Both the position numbers and the translations under genes were made by a program. Shown here piece after piece: positions 36,235-48,090 of a stretch of DNA of 64,000 nt. The first letter of the stretch is position 1. The number at the start of each line of letters is the position of its first letter. The notes under the pieces are model-generated. The model ran no database searches and was not told the origin of the DNA. It saw nothing but the letters and a program-made list of their open reading frames with translations. Source of the stretch: Kappaphycus alvarezii (taxonomy: Eukaryota > Rhodophyta > Florideophyceae > Gigartinales > Solieriaceae); NCBI GenBank assembly GCA_002205965.3, contig NADL03000691.1, positions 1,798,001 to 1,862,000 on the forward strand, given 5' to 3'.

Positions 36235-37700
36235 ATCCACTGGCAATGGAAACTGCCGAGCGGTACAACTCCATTTAAACAGATAGTATGCGAATGACTG
36301 CACCCTCATGGGCTCATATACTGAGCTCAAGGCGGTCGAATTTCTTTGCTGTAACGGACCTGACTATGGCTTATACTTGAACCCGGCGAAAACGCGCTTA
36401 TCCTGGCCGCGTCAACCTTTCACTCAGACAACGCCACTATAGCACCGCCTCCCAGGAGAGAACCTCTCCAACAGAGGCATAGAACTTGTAGTTGCCCCGA
36501 TTTGCTCGCCTCATTCATGCAGAACTCTCTCAATAAGAAAATGGACAAGTGCAGAAATTATTTGTCGCTGATCGGTGGGATTGGGACGCTCGCATCCGGT
36601 TCCACCTCACCAGGTGTATGCCTCAGTATGCAGCCTACATCATGTATGAAGCTGACACCGCTGAGTGTGACCAGCGACCTTGCAATGAGTTTTGACGAAG
36701 AGCAGATGGATTGCTGCTCGCGGTCACACAACGTGCCAATGACGAACGCAGTCCGCTAGCCGGTGACTCTTCCGCTGGGCTACGGCATGGAATCGGTCCC
36801 GTGGCGACGCTGAATTTAGCGTCGTATGCGGCCAGCTTCATCGACTTGAACAGGTGAGATGCCTCAACGATCCTAGTGTAGGCGGGCACCGTGCTCACAG
36901 CTACGCGGGCATGGATAGCCACCTCCTCCAGTTTGTCCGACAACTTCACCCACGCTTCTCTGACGAGCACGGTGGTCTTCCAGAAGCGCTAACGGCGGCC
37001 AGCATTTGCTACCAGGCCCGATGATACCCACAGCATTCGGTATCGAGCCTGGCGCGAGTCGGCAGCAAAGCTCTTCTGGAAAGAAGACGTGGGCGAGTTT
37101 CCCCGCGTAGCACTCGGAAGCTGACACTCGGCGAGGGATCCGCCGTTAAGCATACTTGGAGACGCTGCAGCAGCGTTCCTGACAGCACATCCGTCTGCGG
37201 TGATCCGAGCACATGATACGAGGTGGACGATGATGATATGTAGCCACCTTGGAGTTAGCGTCTTTGACGACACTGTGCCGCCGCAGTGTGTGGAGTGCAA
37301 CAGGTCCATGGACTACCGAGGAGACCACGCAGCGGCTTTGTGCAAAGAAGATCTAGAATGAACCAACCGGCACAATGCCGTAGTGAAGGTATTTGGCAAA
37401 ATCTGTTCAAGGCAGCAGGAGTCGGCGTTCAGTACGAGGTGAAGTGCTTACTCCCCGTGCTGAACGTGCGGCCTGCTGATGTCAACATCCCAACGCACCC
37501 GAGGTCTGACGCCACTGACACCCTGCCACCTCTCCTGGTGGCGTACGACGTCACACTTACGTCGCCATTCCAAGAGCCGTAGGAGCACGGGAAGCGCGTG
37601 CTGTCTGCTGTTTCCAATGCAGCGGAACGACGAAAGAATAGGGGAAAGTCGCAGCCAGGTTAAGCTTTGCCAGAACGATCGAGACTTGGGTAGAAGTATA
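36235..37700 (+). mobile_element. LINE copy H (RT palm to C-terminus)
   Basis: Begins in the RT palm: YANDCTLMGSYTELKAVEF (YAND at 36,287-36,298, where related copies have YADD) and GLYLNPAKTRLSWP (about 36,365-36,405). It continues with GLRHGIGPVATLNLASYAAS (about 36,775-36,835), then SHLGVSVFDDTVPPQC, the finger C-VE-C-x9-H-x4-C (37,285-37,345), NRHNAVVKVFGK (about 37,365-37,400) and an endonuclease-domain tail to about 37,650. The Asp-to-Asn change and frame breaks imply it is inactive. It is more diverged from B and E than they are from each other. Confidence 0.7.
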
Positions 37701-38220
37701 TGCTACTAGCTTTCGGCTCGCTAGGTCTATTGTCAGGGCACCCAGGCTTCAGACAAGAAGTGTCAGGGGCGAAGAACGGAGATTGGCCGAAGTACTGCAG
37801 CCACACAGAGAAATCATTGCTCCTGATGTGTGTCCTCAACCCTGCACAAGGCGCACAGTAGACCCATCCCTTGGCTCTAGGTAGTGACATCGAGGCGCGG
37901 AAAGCACGGGTACGGGTATTACCAGGCGGCAACGCTTCCTGCGCCGCTGCGTAGACTGCGTTTGTAAGCTTCTTCTGTGATGGTGGGTTTTTCGAGCAGA
38001 AGTTGCTAAACGGAAGTCTATCCGCAGATCGGCAGGAGGTATTCCATATGTCGAAAGCTTCGAGGGTGTCATCGTACTGGGACAGGTCCTTGGTGGAGGT
38101 AGGCAAGAATTTGGTGCACAGCTTGTTCGACGCGGCACTGGATGCAAGGAATGAAGCAGCGCGTCCGAGACCCGCAAGGTCGCTTCCATATGCATCGGCT
38201 TTGTGCTTCCGCTGTTCATT
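37660..38220 (-). pseudogene. Repeated unknown protein module, copy 2
   Basis: The minus frame 38,106-37,660 (148 codons) contains PPSQKKLTNAVYAAAQEALP, RAKGWVYCAPCAGLRTHIRS and NDFSVWLQYFGQSPFFAPD. The C-A-P-C followed by H and more distant Cys suggests a metal-binding fold. The same pattern recurs at 21.3-21.9 kb on the plus strand. An overlapping frame (38,219-37,836) extends the similarity upstream. The family is unknown. It sits between LINE copies H and J and is not part of the RT or endonuclease-like domains. Confidence 0.5.
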
Positions 38221-38224
38221 ATTC

Positions 38225-39520
38225 TAAATGCGTTCTGCGTTCCGCTCCTCGGAACCCAAACATGCGTCGTTTTGGATTCGCTGGAACGGGAGTTTTATGA
38301 GAAAATCAATGACCTTGCCCTCACTGCCCAAGCATGGACCCAAGCCAGCCTCCCGATCCGAATTGGCGGACATGGTTTCTCCGAAAGCGGCCACCTCCTC
38401 CACGGAATCTCCGCTGCCAGCATCACTGATTCTGCCTCTGCTTGCAAACGCACCGTTTTATACTGTCCCCCCAAAACTGCAGACCACCTGCACTTGCCGT
38501 GCCCTGAAGACCAGCGTTCCTCTTTGATCAGCCCCCCCCGCCCCTTCATTCCTTCGCTGGTCGTATCCCCGGCCACCGCAATCCCGTCGCCCTTGGGGAC
38601 TTTGGCCCTATTGTCCTCGCAGCATCCCCTCAAAGCACCCAATCCATACTAACGACGGTGCAGCAATACGCATAGGCGCGTCCCTATTGGCGTGAGTCGG
38701 ACAAGGGAGGCGAACCCTATCCCTTTCCAGCACAGTGATGCAGACATCCGGCTCCGGACCCAGGGCCATGCCCTCTGCCAAAGTCCCGCTGCCGCCTTCC
38801 TCGATGCCCATCCCGCCTCCTACTGGTTCACTGACAGGCATTAGTCCGTAATGCTCAAAGGCGCTTCGGCCTACCTGTATACCCCAACCGTACGCCTGTA
38901 CCATGTCAGCACTGCCACAAGCCCACGGACATCCATGGCGACCCCGCAGCAGCCCTCTGCCCCACCGGATTCGGCCGCCTCCACCGGCACACTTCCGTGC
39001 ATAACCCCCTAATCACGCACGTCATGCGCGGTGCCGGCCGCAACTGTGAGCTTGAGGCCCTGCCTCTTTTTCAGGGGACTGAGCTCCGTCCCGCGGATAC
39101 TTTGGTCCTTCCCTGGCTAACGCCATATCGGCGCAACCACGCCACTCGCTTGTGACATCACTATCGTGTTGCCCTTCAACTCGGCAACTCACTCGAAGGC
39201 CACACAGATAGCAGGCGGCGCAGCAGACTGCGTGTACCGAGAAAAGATTCACGACCTCAATTGCAGGCTGGCACATCGCGCGCTCAACCTGCCGGATTGG
39301 AACTCGCTGCTACCTTCCTTTCCAATTCCGACACCTTGCTTTCGATTCGCTTGGTGTCCCCTCCGCTGAAATAGCATGGTTCTCAACGGGCTTTTCGCGG
39401 CTATCGCCCGCTGCTATCACACCTCTGTGGGAGTTACTCGCCATCACAACTATCAGCGTCTCGGCGCCGTCGTTTGGTCCGCTGCTGCTATAGAGGTAAT
39501 CGCTGAAGAAGAAGTTTAAT
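38225..39520 (+). mobile_element. LINE copy J (3' half)
   Basis: Shows SLPIRIGGHGFSESGHLL followed by ISAASITDSASACKRTV (38,345-38,460), then a diverged linker, a finger-like C-x2-C-x9-D-x4-C (about 38,920-38,980, the usual His is Asp), ELRPADTLVLPW (39,080-39,115), CDITIVLPFNSATHSKATQI (39,155-39,215) and a tail ending at a stop near 39,519. Frame-broken, 5'-truncated. Confidence 0.75.
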
Positions 39521-39524
39521 GCGT

Positions 39525-39620
39525 TCAGTATCTACTGTGGACTGCGCACGTCCTAACTATATGGTTAAGATCTAACCGGATGTACTTCGTCGTCCATGCG
39601 CATCGGTGCTCGCTCGCGTA
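39525..39620 (-). mobile_element. LINE 3'-end relic, inverted
   Basis: Reverse complement of the last 80-90 bp of LINE copy B (18,030-18,110), recognisable by the CCGGATGTA and GTCGTCCAT stretches and GTGGACTGCGCAC. It touches the end of copy J, so the two LINE ends lie tail to tail. It may be the detached 3' end of copy K. Confidence 0.7.
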
Positions 39621-40139
39621 CCAGTACATGCGACTGAAATAAATCATCTAATTCTTTCACCTGATTCAAACTCTAGAGTGTCCTCGCAGTGTAGCATCAG
39701 ATTACTATCTGCGATTGCTCTTATCAGGAAAATTAACTATACCAGATTACTGTACTGTGCATCAGACAAAAAGCAGTGTACCCAGTGTACCCAGTTCGTG
39801 TATCAATATTTTTACTCATCTGTCATCTCGAGACATCCAGCGGTTGCTGCCAGGGAAAAGGTTTGGGTGGTTTACTCTTGGAAGATATATCCGATCTATG
39901 TTGCTGGCAGTGGTGACAGTTCAGCGGCATCGAGTCTATGTAGACTGGGAGACCGAGGTGGCGGCGTAACATTATGCTCCAATGGGCAGGGTAAACTTTG
40001 TGGCAGTATTTGGGTACGCTTGAAGGAAATCAGCGGCACCACTGTGTCGGAAGGCGAGGCCAAGTATCCGCCGACGGGTCCTGTAAGCATGGTGATGTCT
40101 CGGGCATGGCACATCCCTCAAGAGGTTGTCCTCCCAGAA
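39621..40139. other. Spacer between LINE 3' relic and copy K
   Basis: The AT-richer part at 39,640-39,890 has no recognisable content. The right part is open on both strands but unassigned. If the inverted relic and copy K were once continuous, this is an insertion or rearranged filler. Confidence 0.4.
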
Positions 40140-42303
40140 CTACGTGGCCCTGGCCTCATGCTGTGCCCTGCTTAGAAGTGGTTGGAGGTTGCCGGGCTTA
40201 TCAGCAAGGGCGGTAGGGTCGAAGGGGCCGAGGTCGGTGACGAAGGGATCGGCATGGAGGCGGGGTACGAACTGGCGGAGGTGCAGTTTAGGTTGGCCAA
40301 CAAAGCAGAACGTCCTGTCGCATCGAGCGCGCTTTCGAAGAACGACTTCAGATCGCGGCGTAGAGTACGACGCCGCGCGGAAGCGGGCAGGGGCTGAATC
40401 CATGAGGCTGGCGGCAACTGCTCCGTGGAGGAGGGGGTCAATCAGGGAAAAACCCTGACCACCGAGGCGCATCTAGAGACACGCTTGAGTCCGCGCTGAG
40501 TCCGTGAGAGCGACGTCATGAAATGACTCATAGGCGGAGCGCTCCAGGGAGTCGAACTCAGCGGCAGGGTCACAGGCGTGGTTTGGGTCGGCGAGTTTAA
40601 ACGTGCGCGTGACGCGGCATGCCGATGCACAGAGTCTGTGCATGTGAAAACGTGCCCGTGGGCCCCGGATGTGCTCGAGAATCTTCAGGGTGCGTTGACA
40701 CGCGTCAAATTTGTTCCGGAGGAAAGCCTTGGTGAATGTAGCGTTTCCAATCGGGGCCCCGAGGAGATCGGAGCGTCACCAGCGCACTCGGAGAGAGGAA
40801 ACTCAGCCAGGAAAGCTGCTCTGTCTGAGGGCATGATGTGCGGTCAATAGATGCGAGTCTTCTGGTGATTGACGAATACGCCAAAAGCCGGGCTGTACCG
40901 GCGAGTGACAGAAGAGCTCTTCGGAGTTCGTCGAGTGACCCCATGATCGTCCCATCATCAGCGTACCACTGACTAAAGAAAATGCTGTCCTCCCAGCTAT
41001 CCGTAGGATGAGTGGCGGGATAGCGAGAGAGAAAAGCAGCATTCTAGCAGGGTCTCCCTGTTGGGTGCCCTGTGCGCTAGGTAGGATCGTTCGGTCACCG
41101 TTCGAATGATTAGAGGGGGGTTAGTCCGACCATAAATCATGTTAGCCAACCGTGCGATCGACGGGGCACGAGATGGGAGGACGTCTAGCATTGTTTGCCT
41201 ATCACAATTGAAGGCGTTACGGGCGTCAGTGAGGACGGTGCCGACTTGCGGGTCAGAGGAAACCGGCGTAGTAATGTGCGAACATCATGAACGATGGCAT
41301 CCGTGCCGGCCTTGATACCGTTGGCTTGTTGGAAGAGGGCCAGGAAGTGGCGGGAATCATTAATCGCCGATGGAAGTAATGTCTTCGTCACAATGCGCCG
41401 GAAAACAGATCCCCGCAAATGGGGGGATATTCCCGGGTTTTGGCTGCAGCGGGAACAGTGTTGCAGCGGCGAGAATGGGGAGGACTGCGTCCGGAAGGAC
41501 CCCATTTGCAATCCGGGTCACCAGTTTTGTAAGGACACTGAGGCCAGTGACTCTTGCTTGAGGGCTGAGAGGGTCTTGCAAAGCAGGTGAAACCAACGTG
41601 AGGGCGTGCGGTCAGAGCCTGCAGTAGTGTCACGTGGCACGCGGGATGCAGTCCATGCGACGTCGGCCTCCGTGATGCGGGGGGGCGGCGGAAGGGCGTC
41701 TTCGGGGAGCGGAGTGACTGGCCTTGGCGGGAGGGTGAAGGTCCCGGAGTTGTTGTACGGTGCTAGGGGCATTCACATCTGCGCACGGGCGATGTGGAGG
41801 GTACGCATTGCCTTACCGTAGCGAGCATCAGCACAGAGGGCTTCAGCCCGCCGTGAGCATTTCACGTCGGAAGTAACAGGAGAGCCAGCGTGAGGGCAAT
41901 GTGCGGCAACTCACTCCGCCCGGCGGCGGTATGCGTTGATGGCATCATTCTAGGGGCCCCCTATTGGGAGCCAATGGGCGCGCCGAAGCCGTTGGCGCCG
42001 GGCCGCCCGTTGACCTTTCTCATGGTACCAGCCTTCCTCCCCGCGCAGGTTGCGGCGCATGACTGCGGTGGGAAGCATATGTAAGTGCAGGAAAGCTCGA
42101 AGGATGGCTTCGTCTCCACGTGCATTTACTGCAGCTTTGACCAACTTGATGAAAAGTAGCACAAACTGGCTGAGGCAGGTGGAGGGGATATCTTGAAAAA
42201 TATCTGCGCGGTAGTGAGTGCTAAGGATGTCCTGAACACTTGGTAGGGGTAGGACGGCGGTAAGGATGTAGGGGGTAGTTACCAATTGAAGTGTGGAGCT
42301 CAT
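40140..42303 (-). pseudogene. LINE copy K ORF2 (reverse transcriptase, broken)
   Basis: Starts MSSTLQLVTTPYILTAVLP at 42,303, with DILSTHYRADIFQDIP and LFIKLVKAAVNARG (shared with copy F). Then come ITEADVAWTASRVPRDTTAG and RTPSRWFHLLCKT (about 41,690-41,580), FRRIVTKTLLPSAIND and ANGIKAGTDAIVHDVRTLLR (41,400-41,250), an NCDRQ-like block near 41,205, WYADDGTIMGSLDELRRALL (YADD at 40,965-40,954), HMHRLCASACR-like sequence near 40,620 and MRLGGQGFSLIDPLLHGAVA (40,472-40,410). These are the A to E blocks of a non-LTR RT, which copies the element's RNA at the nicked target. Frameshifts break it in several places. Confidence 0.75.
42300..42303 (-). promoter_or_regulatory. ATGA stop-start overlap between LINE ORF1 and ORF2
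   Basis: The TGA ending ORF1 (42,302-42,300) and the ATG opening ORF2 (42,303-42,301) share bases in ATGA. Such overlaps are used for termination-reinitiation in some two-ORF LINEs. In copy F the homologous ORF2 ATG is also followed by A (ATGA near 34,427-34,424), though there the ORF1 frame is not clearly intact. Confidence 0.5.
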
Positions 42304-42896
42304 GCTGATTTCTCAGGTGCGGCGCTGTCCGCGGCCGGCGTCTGTGGACGCGGACTGGTTGGCGGAACCTGAAGAAGCATGAGGGCGTCGGGAAGCGGTC
42401 CAAGGTCTGCCGTCGTCACCGGGGCCTTGGACGGAGACTGCGTCACTAGAGTGTCGTGGTAGTCTTTCTGTCGTTCGGTGTAATGGAGGCGGGTCTGGTA
42501 AGGACGCTTGGTCACCGCTGGCGGGGAGCCCGGGGATTGACCAGAGCGCGTGGGAGAGGGTGGGCCGTCTGCCATGACCTGGGGTGGGTGGGTCGTGGGG
42601 CGGCGCGGCAAGACATGTTTGGTTGCCACAGTCTCAGCCCGGGCGACATTATTGTCGACCTGGGCTGTGGCCTGGGCATTGTTTGGTGGCCTGGCTTGGG
42701 CGGGGCCGGCCGTGAGTGCCGGGCGGGCGGGGCGGGTTTGGGGGTGGGGAGGGGTTTGAAAGAGGGAGGCATAGGTGGCAGAGGGAGAGAAAGAGTCATT
42801 GGCTTTGTAGTCATTGGCTCTATCTCCCCTTCTCCCCGCAAGGTTCTCCAGCTGGTTCTGCGAGCCGGTCATGGTCCGCGGTTGTTGCAGGCTCAC
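42300..42896 (-). CDS. LINE copy K ORF1, Pro-rich protein of 198 aa
   Basis: An intact 198-codon frame immediately upstream of the RT frame. It is rich in Pro, Ala, Thr and Gln, with no globular domain visible (for example QTPPHPQTRPARPALTAGPA), plus a more charged stretch TRLHYTERQKDYHDTLV around residues 136-152. In LINEs ORF1 proteins usually bind element RNA. That role here is inference from position only, as no CCHC knuckle or RRM is visible. The annotated start gives MSLQQPRTM, and an ATG nine codons in is an alternative. The equivalent region of copy F (35,174-34,758) is likewise Pro-rich but diverged. Confidence 0.5.
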   Translation of the reverse strand: MSLQQPRTMTGSQNQLENLAGRRGDRANDYKANDSFSPSATYASLFQTPPHPQTRPARPALTAGPAQARPPNNAQATAQVDNNVARAETVATKHVLPRRPTTHPPQVMADGPPSPTRSGQSPGSPPAVTKRPYQTRLHYTERQKDYHDTLVTQSPSKAPVTTADLGPLPDALMLLQVPPTSPRPQTPAADSAAPEKSA

Positions 42897-43471
42897 AACC
42901 GCAGACCCCCATCCTCCCGCTACCGAAATTCGACCTTCTAGCTGTCGCGTCCGCTATTGGCCCGTCGATAATGACATATCCACGTGCACGAGCCATAATT
43001 GGCCACCCTGAGAAGAATGACCCCGCCACCCTAGCCCGCGCGAAGGCCTTTCTTGCCTGCGTGATTGAGAACCCGCTTCGCCTCGACCCACGGACTGGCG
43101 AGCCTGAGCTCTCAACGCCCCCGCCCCCCCTCCTACATATAACGCTTTCCCCGGCGCGTAAAGGGTGTACTGTTCGAAGAATGAGCAACCCGATTAAAGT
43201 AACTTAGCATAGCATACAGTACGGCACATACGAATATTTCAAAAATGCTGCAAATGAATATCTTGATTGACTTGGAAGGATTGTATTCGAGTAATTTCAT
43301 GTAACGTATTCAGCCAATGGGAGCCGTGCACTTGTACTCGATATTTTGGACACAATTACAATAGCCAATAAGCCGTTGACACATGTAGACATCTGATCCT
43401 AATTCAATCCAGCATAGTGGTTGTACCGCCAACAGTACGGACACTATTCGGCCACAAATTTGGCTCCTGAG

Positions 43472-43765
43472 TGTGATCGTACTGCGTTGTTCGCGGACAG
43501 GCCTTCGACCGACCTGTTGTCTCGGTGAGCGCGCTTTCCGTCAACGGAACAACGCGGGCGAGACGGTTCAACGTACAACACACGACGACAACGAGAAGGG
43601 TGTGAGCCCCCCAACTCGCCACACACGCCGTCGGTATTTATTGGAGGCATCGACGCTCAGAGCGACGGGCACTGTATGGCGTAAAAATAATGGTAAAAGA
43701 CTAAACCTAAAAAACAAGCCGTTTGAATTAACAGTGCTCTCCTCCCGTCGATTCACACTCCCGCA
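43472..43765 (-). repeat. Copia-1 3' LTR (left end)
   Basis: A 294-bp segment with TG...CA ends directly beyond the purine tract of Copia-1. Its outer 32-34 bp recur in the same orientation at 49,545-49,578 at the other end of the element with two mismatches. That is what the inner edge of the other LTR would show. The right border is inferred from the purine tract. Confidence 0.65.
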
Positions 43766-46700
43766 TTTTTCTCTTTAGGGAGCCGGCTTTGAGCGTACTA
43801 CCCACTGACTCGCCAGACAGCTATCGACCCCGGTTAGCAGGAGCTTTGCAATGCTCCGTTGCCCTGCACCTTAGAAAGATCATCAGCGGGAGTATCAGCT
43901 GAGCTTACAAGTCCAACGTGAGCGATCTCTTTTTTCTTGTAGGCTTGGCGAGTAGCGCATATGTCTATCATCAAGTTTCTCGGTAGTATGCTGCCCCCTC
44001 TTAACTGCTTCCAACAGTTGTTTGGAATCAGTAAGACAGTCAAGAGGAATTTTGATGCCTAGTCAAGAGGAATTTTGACGCCTAGTATACGTTCTAAGTC
44101 GTGTTTGATTAGAAATGCCCTGTCAAAGCCGTCGGAAAAAGCATAGACCTCTCCTCCCATAATCGACCTGACGACACGTTTGGACTTCTTACTACAGTAG
44201 TCCAAGACTTGCGCATTCCACGAGTTGTCTTCGAGAAAAATCAGGAATCCAAGTTGTGATGATAAGTCGTCATTAGTCGCAAACGCGGCGTCTGCGTACA
44301 TCTTCAGCCGGAGTGAGGCAATGTTGAGCGGTTTATATATTAGCCCGGCATCTTGGGTTCGCTTTGCCTCACTGACTGCCTTGTTGTACTCCGTTAAATT
44401 ATCCCTTGAGAATGAAGTCTCTGTTACTTGAGCTGCCCGGTTAATAGGGCAACACAGCTCAGGGCGAATATTTGAAATCCAAGCTAATGACGCTCGATAC
44501 TTCCGGAACTCAACGAAGGTGCAAGTATCAGGTGCGGTCTGAAGCCGCATCGCATGTCGCTTTGGCTCATCTTGAATTCACTTGGCCGGATGGTTGATCA
44601 CAGTTCCGAAAAAATCGAAGTTGTCTTACACCCTTGGCTTGGAATCAAACATCTCAAGAGTTTTCTTAGTCATCTCCTCGAACCTTTTGTTCCCAGCATG
44701 GATGTTGTCATCAACATAGATTCCAATAACGCCTTCTAGCTCTCCATCAGAAACTTTGAGGTACATTGCGGGGCCGCTTTGGCTCGGGACATTCCGAGGT
44801 CTTTCTCGGCATGTAGATAGATGATGACACCCCAGTATTCACCTGCATCGCACTTCCCGTAGAGAGGCTTCAGCAGTTCCAGGAGTTCTTCATCTGTTAC
44901 AGCAAGAATATCAACGTCCTCCTTCTTCGGTAGGATGAATACCCTCCTTGTCCTTCGGTCCTTACTCTGCACATACGCTTGGTTAACGTCATGAGAGAAG
45001 ACTCTGAATCCCTTAATGGCTGCAGAGAGAGTATGAGCCGGATGGAGGAGGAACAAAGCGTAGATAACTCGTGCACCATGAAAGGCTTGTTCTGTCTTTG
45101 TGACCCTGAGCAATGTATTGTGCCTTCACCTTCTCGTCCTTGGATCCAATGTTCTTTAGAGACAGTACGAATCTGCCCCAAGAATGTTGGCGTTTGGAGG
45201 GACCTGGGACTTGTGTATGACTTTCCAGACCTTGCGTTCCTTAAGCCCGCTGACTCTTGTAATTTGTCGGCTTTAAACGATTCGTCGACTCTCCGCGGGT
45301 CTAAGGGAGACAGGACCTCTGTAATGTGTATGCTGCGTAGTCGAGTGTTAATTATGTATCATCAATGCGTCTTGAATCCTTCTTCTGTCTCTATTTGCCT
45401 ACTGCATTTGGGCCAGCATATCTATGAGTTCTCCTCCTTCATTGTCATCATCTAATTACCGAGTCCTATATCTGGATCTGTGTCCGCGATGGGGACGCTT
45501 GTGTTCTTCCCCAGCGAGTTGGTTTTCAGGTTCTGTGACGACCTCCGGGATGATTGCGCTGAGATCTCGATGGGTGGTGGGCCGTTGCTTTCAATAAATG
45601 CTTGACCTTGTCAATTGACGCTCGGATGATGCGATCTCCACTGTCCAATGATAGCATTTTACCTTGAATTTTTCTAACCACGAAGGTCCAACCCATTTAG
45701 CGGTAGGCCTTTCTCTGTACATCAATACTTCTTCCCCAACTGTGAACGATCGGTCTGCTGCGCTAGGCACGTTAGTGCGAAGGGCTGTGTTAACTTTGCT
45801 TGATGAGAGATCCTTACCATTTCCTTTCGAGCTTCAGTCAGCATTTTCATCCGCTTATTGTGGTCTGGGAGATCCTTTTGTATAAATGGGATCCGTGGTA
45901 GGACTCCAAAGACCAGTAGAGTCGGGACCAATCCGGATGGCCCAGCTGTGTCGTTGATTGCATTCACTGAAGTTTTAGGGCCAAGTCGCGGTTAATGTTC
46001 GTGTCTTCGGCCATAATTTTGTTGAAGATGCGTCGGAGGTATGAGTGGTATCTTTCTCCAACGCCAAGTGCATTGTGACTCTCCACTCCCGAAGACTGTT
46101 CCGATATTCCAGCAGCTCGCAGCAAGCTTTTAAATTCCGAGGAATCAAACTGTGGTCCTTGGTCAACAGCGATGTTATCTGGAAATCCGAGGTAGGTGGA
46201 GACCCATATTCTCATGAATGCGTTCCGTATTTCGGCCGTGGATTCCCCTTCTAAGAAACATGCTGCACCGAACTTCCTGTCTTTATCGACAACGTGTAGA
46301 ACTGTGCCTCGCGCAAGCTTCATAAGGTCTAGGCACACTGTATGGTTGAAAATGCAGTCATAGTGGGATGTAGATACTCGGAATCTGTGAAGGGCGTCTC
46401 CTTCTCTTTGACACACCTCGCAAGCGGCCGTAATACGTTCGATAGCCTTCATGAGCGCTGATGAGGTGGAATCCGGGTCAGCACGTTTGATGGTTGCGTA
46501 GAGCTTCCCAGGATGTGAATGGTGAAAGTGGCGATGTACCTTGCATAGCTCGGCAGATGTAAAAAACACATTTACACACCATTCGATGTACATGTGACCG
46601 CCTTTCTCACCAACGGAAGGGTCCATCCGTCTGCTTTGGAGTATGCAGCGTCTTCTGTGAAGTCTAGGACCATTTTGAACTGCGTGAGAATATCAAGGCG

Positions 46701-48090
46701 AGGAGCAGTGGAACGTCTACGTCGACAACTTCAGCCACAAAGGACATGAAGGAGTTGTTGCATACCGGGATTCGGATTGGTATGTGTCCCATGCCCTGGT
46801 GCTGGATTCGCCAAACGTGAAAAAGAATTCTTCCCTTTCAGTAAATTCGGAAGATCAACATTAAGAAGCCTGCAGTATGCTTCGGCTTGAATCCTTCCGA
46901 TCACTGTCTTTTCTGCGCCTGAGTCAATGCATCCTCCCTGAAAGGTCTTCTCTGTAGGAGGCTCCATGATTTCGCATAAAGAATATCTCATGTGGGTCAG
47001 AGTCTATTCTGTATAGAGCTCGTGGAGTCCCGTTCAGGAGGGTCGGGATTTTCGCTTTATATTCGCCTCGAAGTGCCGCCTGGAATATTTCGACGTTATC
47101 ATCTTCTTCTTCGCCTGCCCCGTCTTCGTATTGAGGTCCGTCCAGCTGATCGCAAGTTCCGCGAGAACCATGTGCACCGAGTGCTTTTTAGAGTCCTTCT
47201 TGCGGTATACTCAAGCTTCATGGCAGCAACCCTGGCAGCATTCAGCGGTCGCGGGCAATCTTTGAGCATATGCCCTGGTTTCCACAGTTGAAGCAGCCAG
47301 CGATGTCGAAGGCTTACCTGGCATTTTGCGGGGCTGCTGGAGCCGACGATTGATGCTTCTCGGGTTGAAACTATACCTGCCTTGTCCTGCATAGTGTATC
47401 CCGATATTGCTACTGTTGTGTGCGGGCTTCGTCCAAGTAGTGCATTATCCCTCGCGATCGCCAGCTTCGCTTCCTTATCCAGCTGAGCGCGGCCAGCTCA
47501 CCATAAAGCATTTGGAATGAGAGATTGTGGGTTGCGACACGGCTTAGCGGCTCACGCGACCATGGGTATCCGACTGTAGCGTTTCGCAAGAACTCGATCC
47601 TGTGCGAATCCCCGCGGTGGGATGCTGGTACCTGGCGAGATAGCTTCGTTATCAGCTTGTACACCTTCGCAAGAGCAAGCGAGACTTCAAGGCCATTCTT
47701 AACAAGTTCCGAAACGCGTAGGGTATTAAGATAGTTTTTCACCCTGGTCTGTCTCACGGGCGAATTGTACTCTTGGTTGATCATGTCCACAGCTTGCGCG
47801 AAGGTCTGGGCATAGGTTTCCACTTCCGCGAGATAGAATCGCCTCGCATCCTTCGAAAGCAAATTGTGGAGGTATTGGAGCTTTTGCGTGGGACTTAGGC
47901 CATAGTCCCTGGCAATTTGTGAGTACTTGTCCACGAATTCCATCTAGCACTCGCTGAGGTCGCAAGAAAATTTCTTGTCCGAGTCCTTGAGCCGCATAGC
48001 AACATTGTGCGCGAGCCTACCTCCATCGTCAGCTTCCAGATTGTCCGTTCGAACCGGGCATTGTGATCTCGAGTAAAGGTAGGAGGGTTC

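Larger units (their letters stand above)
40140..43205 (-). mobile_element. LINE copy K (fullest copy, with ORF1)
   Basis: The longest LINE trace. From the right: a GC-rich 5' region beginning where AT-rich sequence ends near 43,205, an intact Pro-rich ORF1 (42,896-42,300), then an overlapping ORF2 start and the RT blocks (see separate entries), ending in the post-RT segment near 40,140. The finger and endonuclease domain are missing on this side, although an inverted family 3' end lies at 39,525-39,620. ORF1 is unbroken while ORF2 is not, which suggests moderate age. Confidence 0.75.

Noticed and set aside
48068-48082. GGTTCGA resembling a tRNA B box
   Set aside because: It is next to the 46-bp Copia leader repeats, and no cloverleaf or A box could be placed around it.
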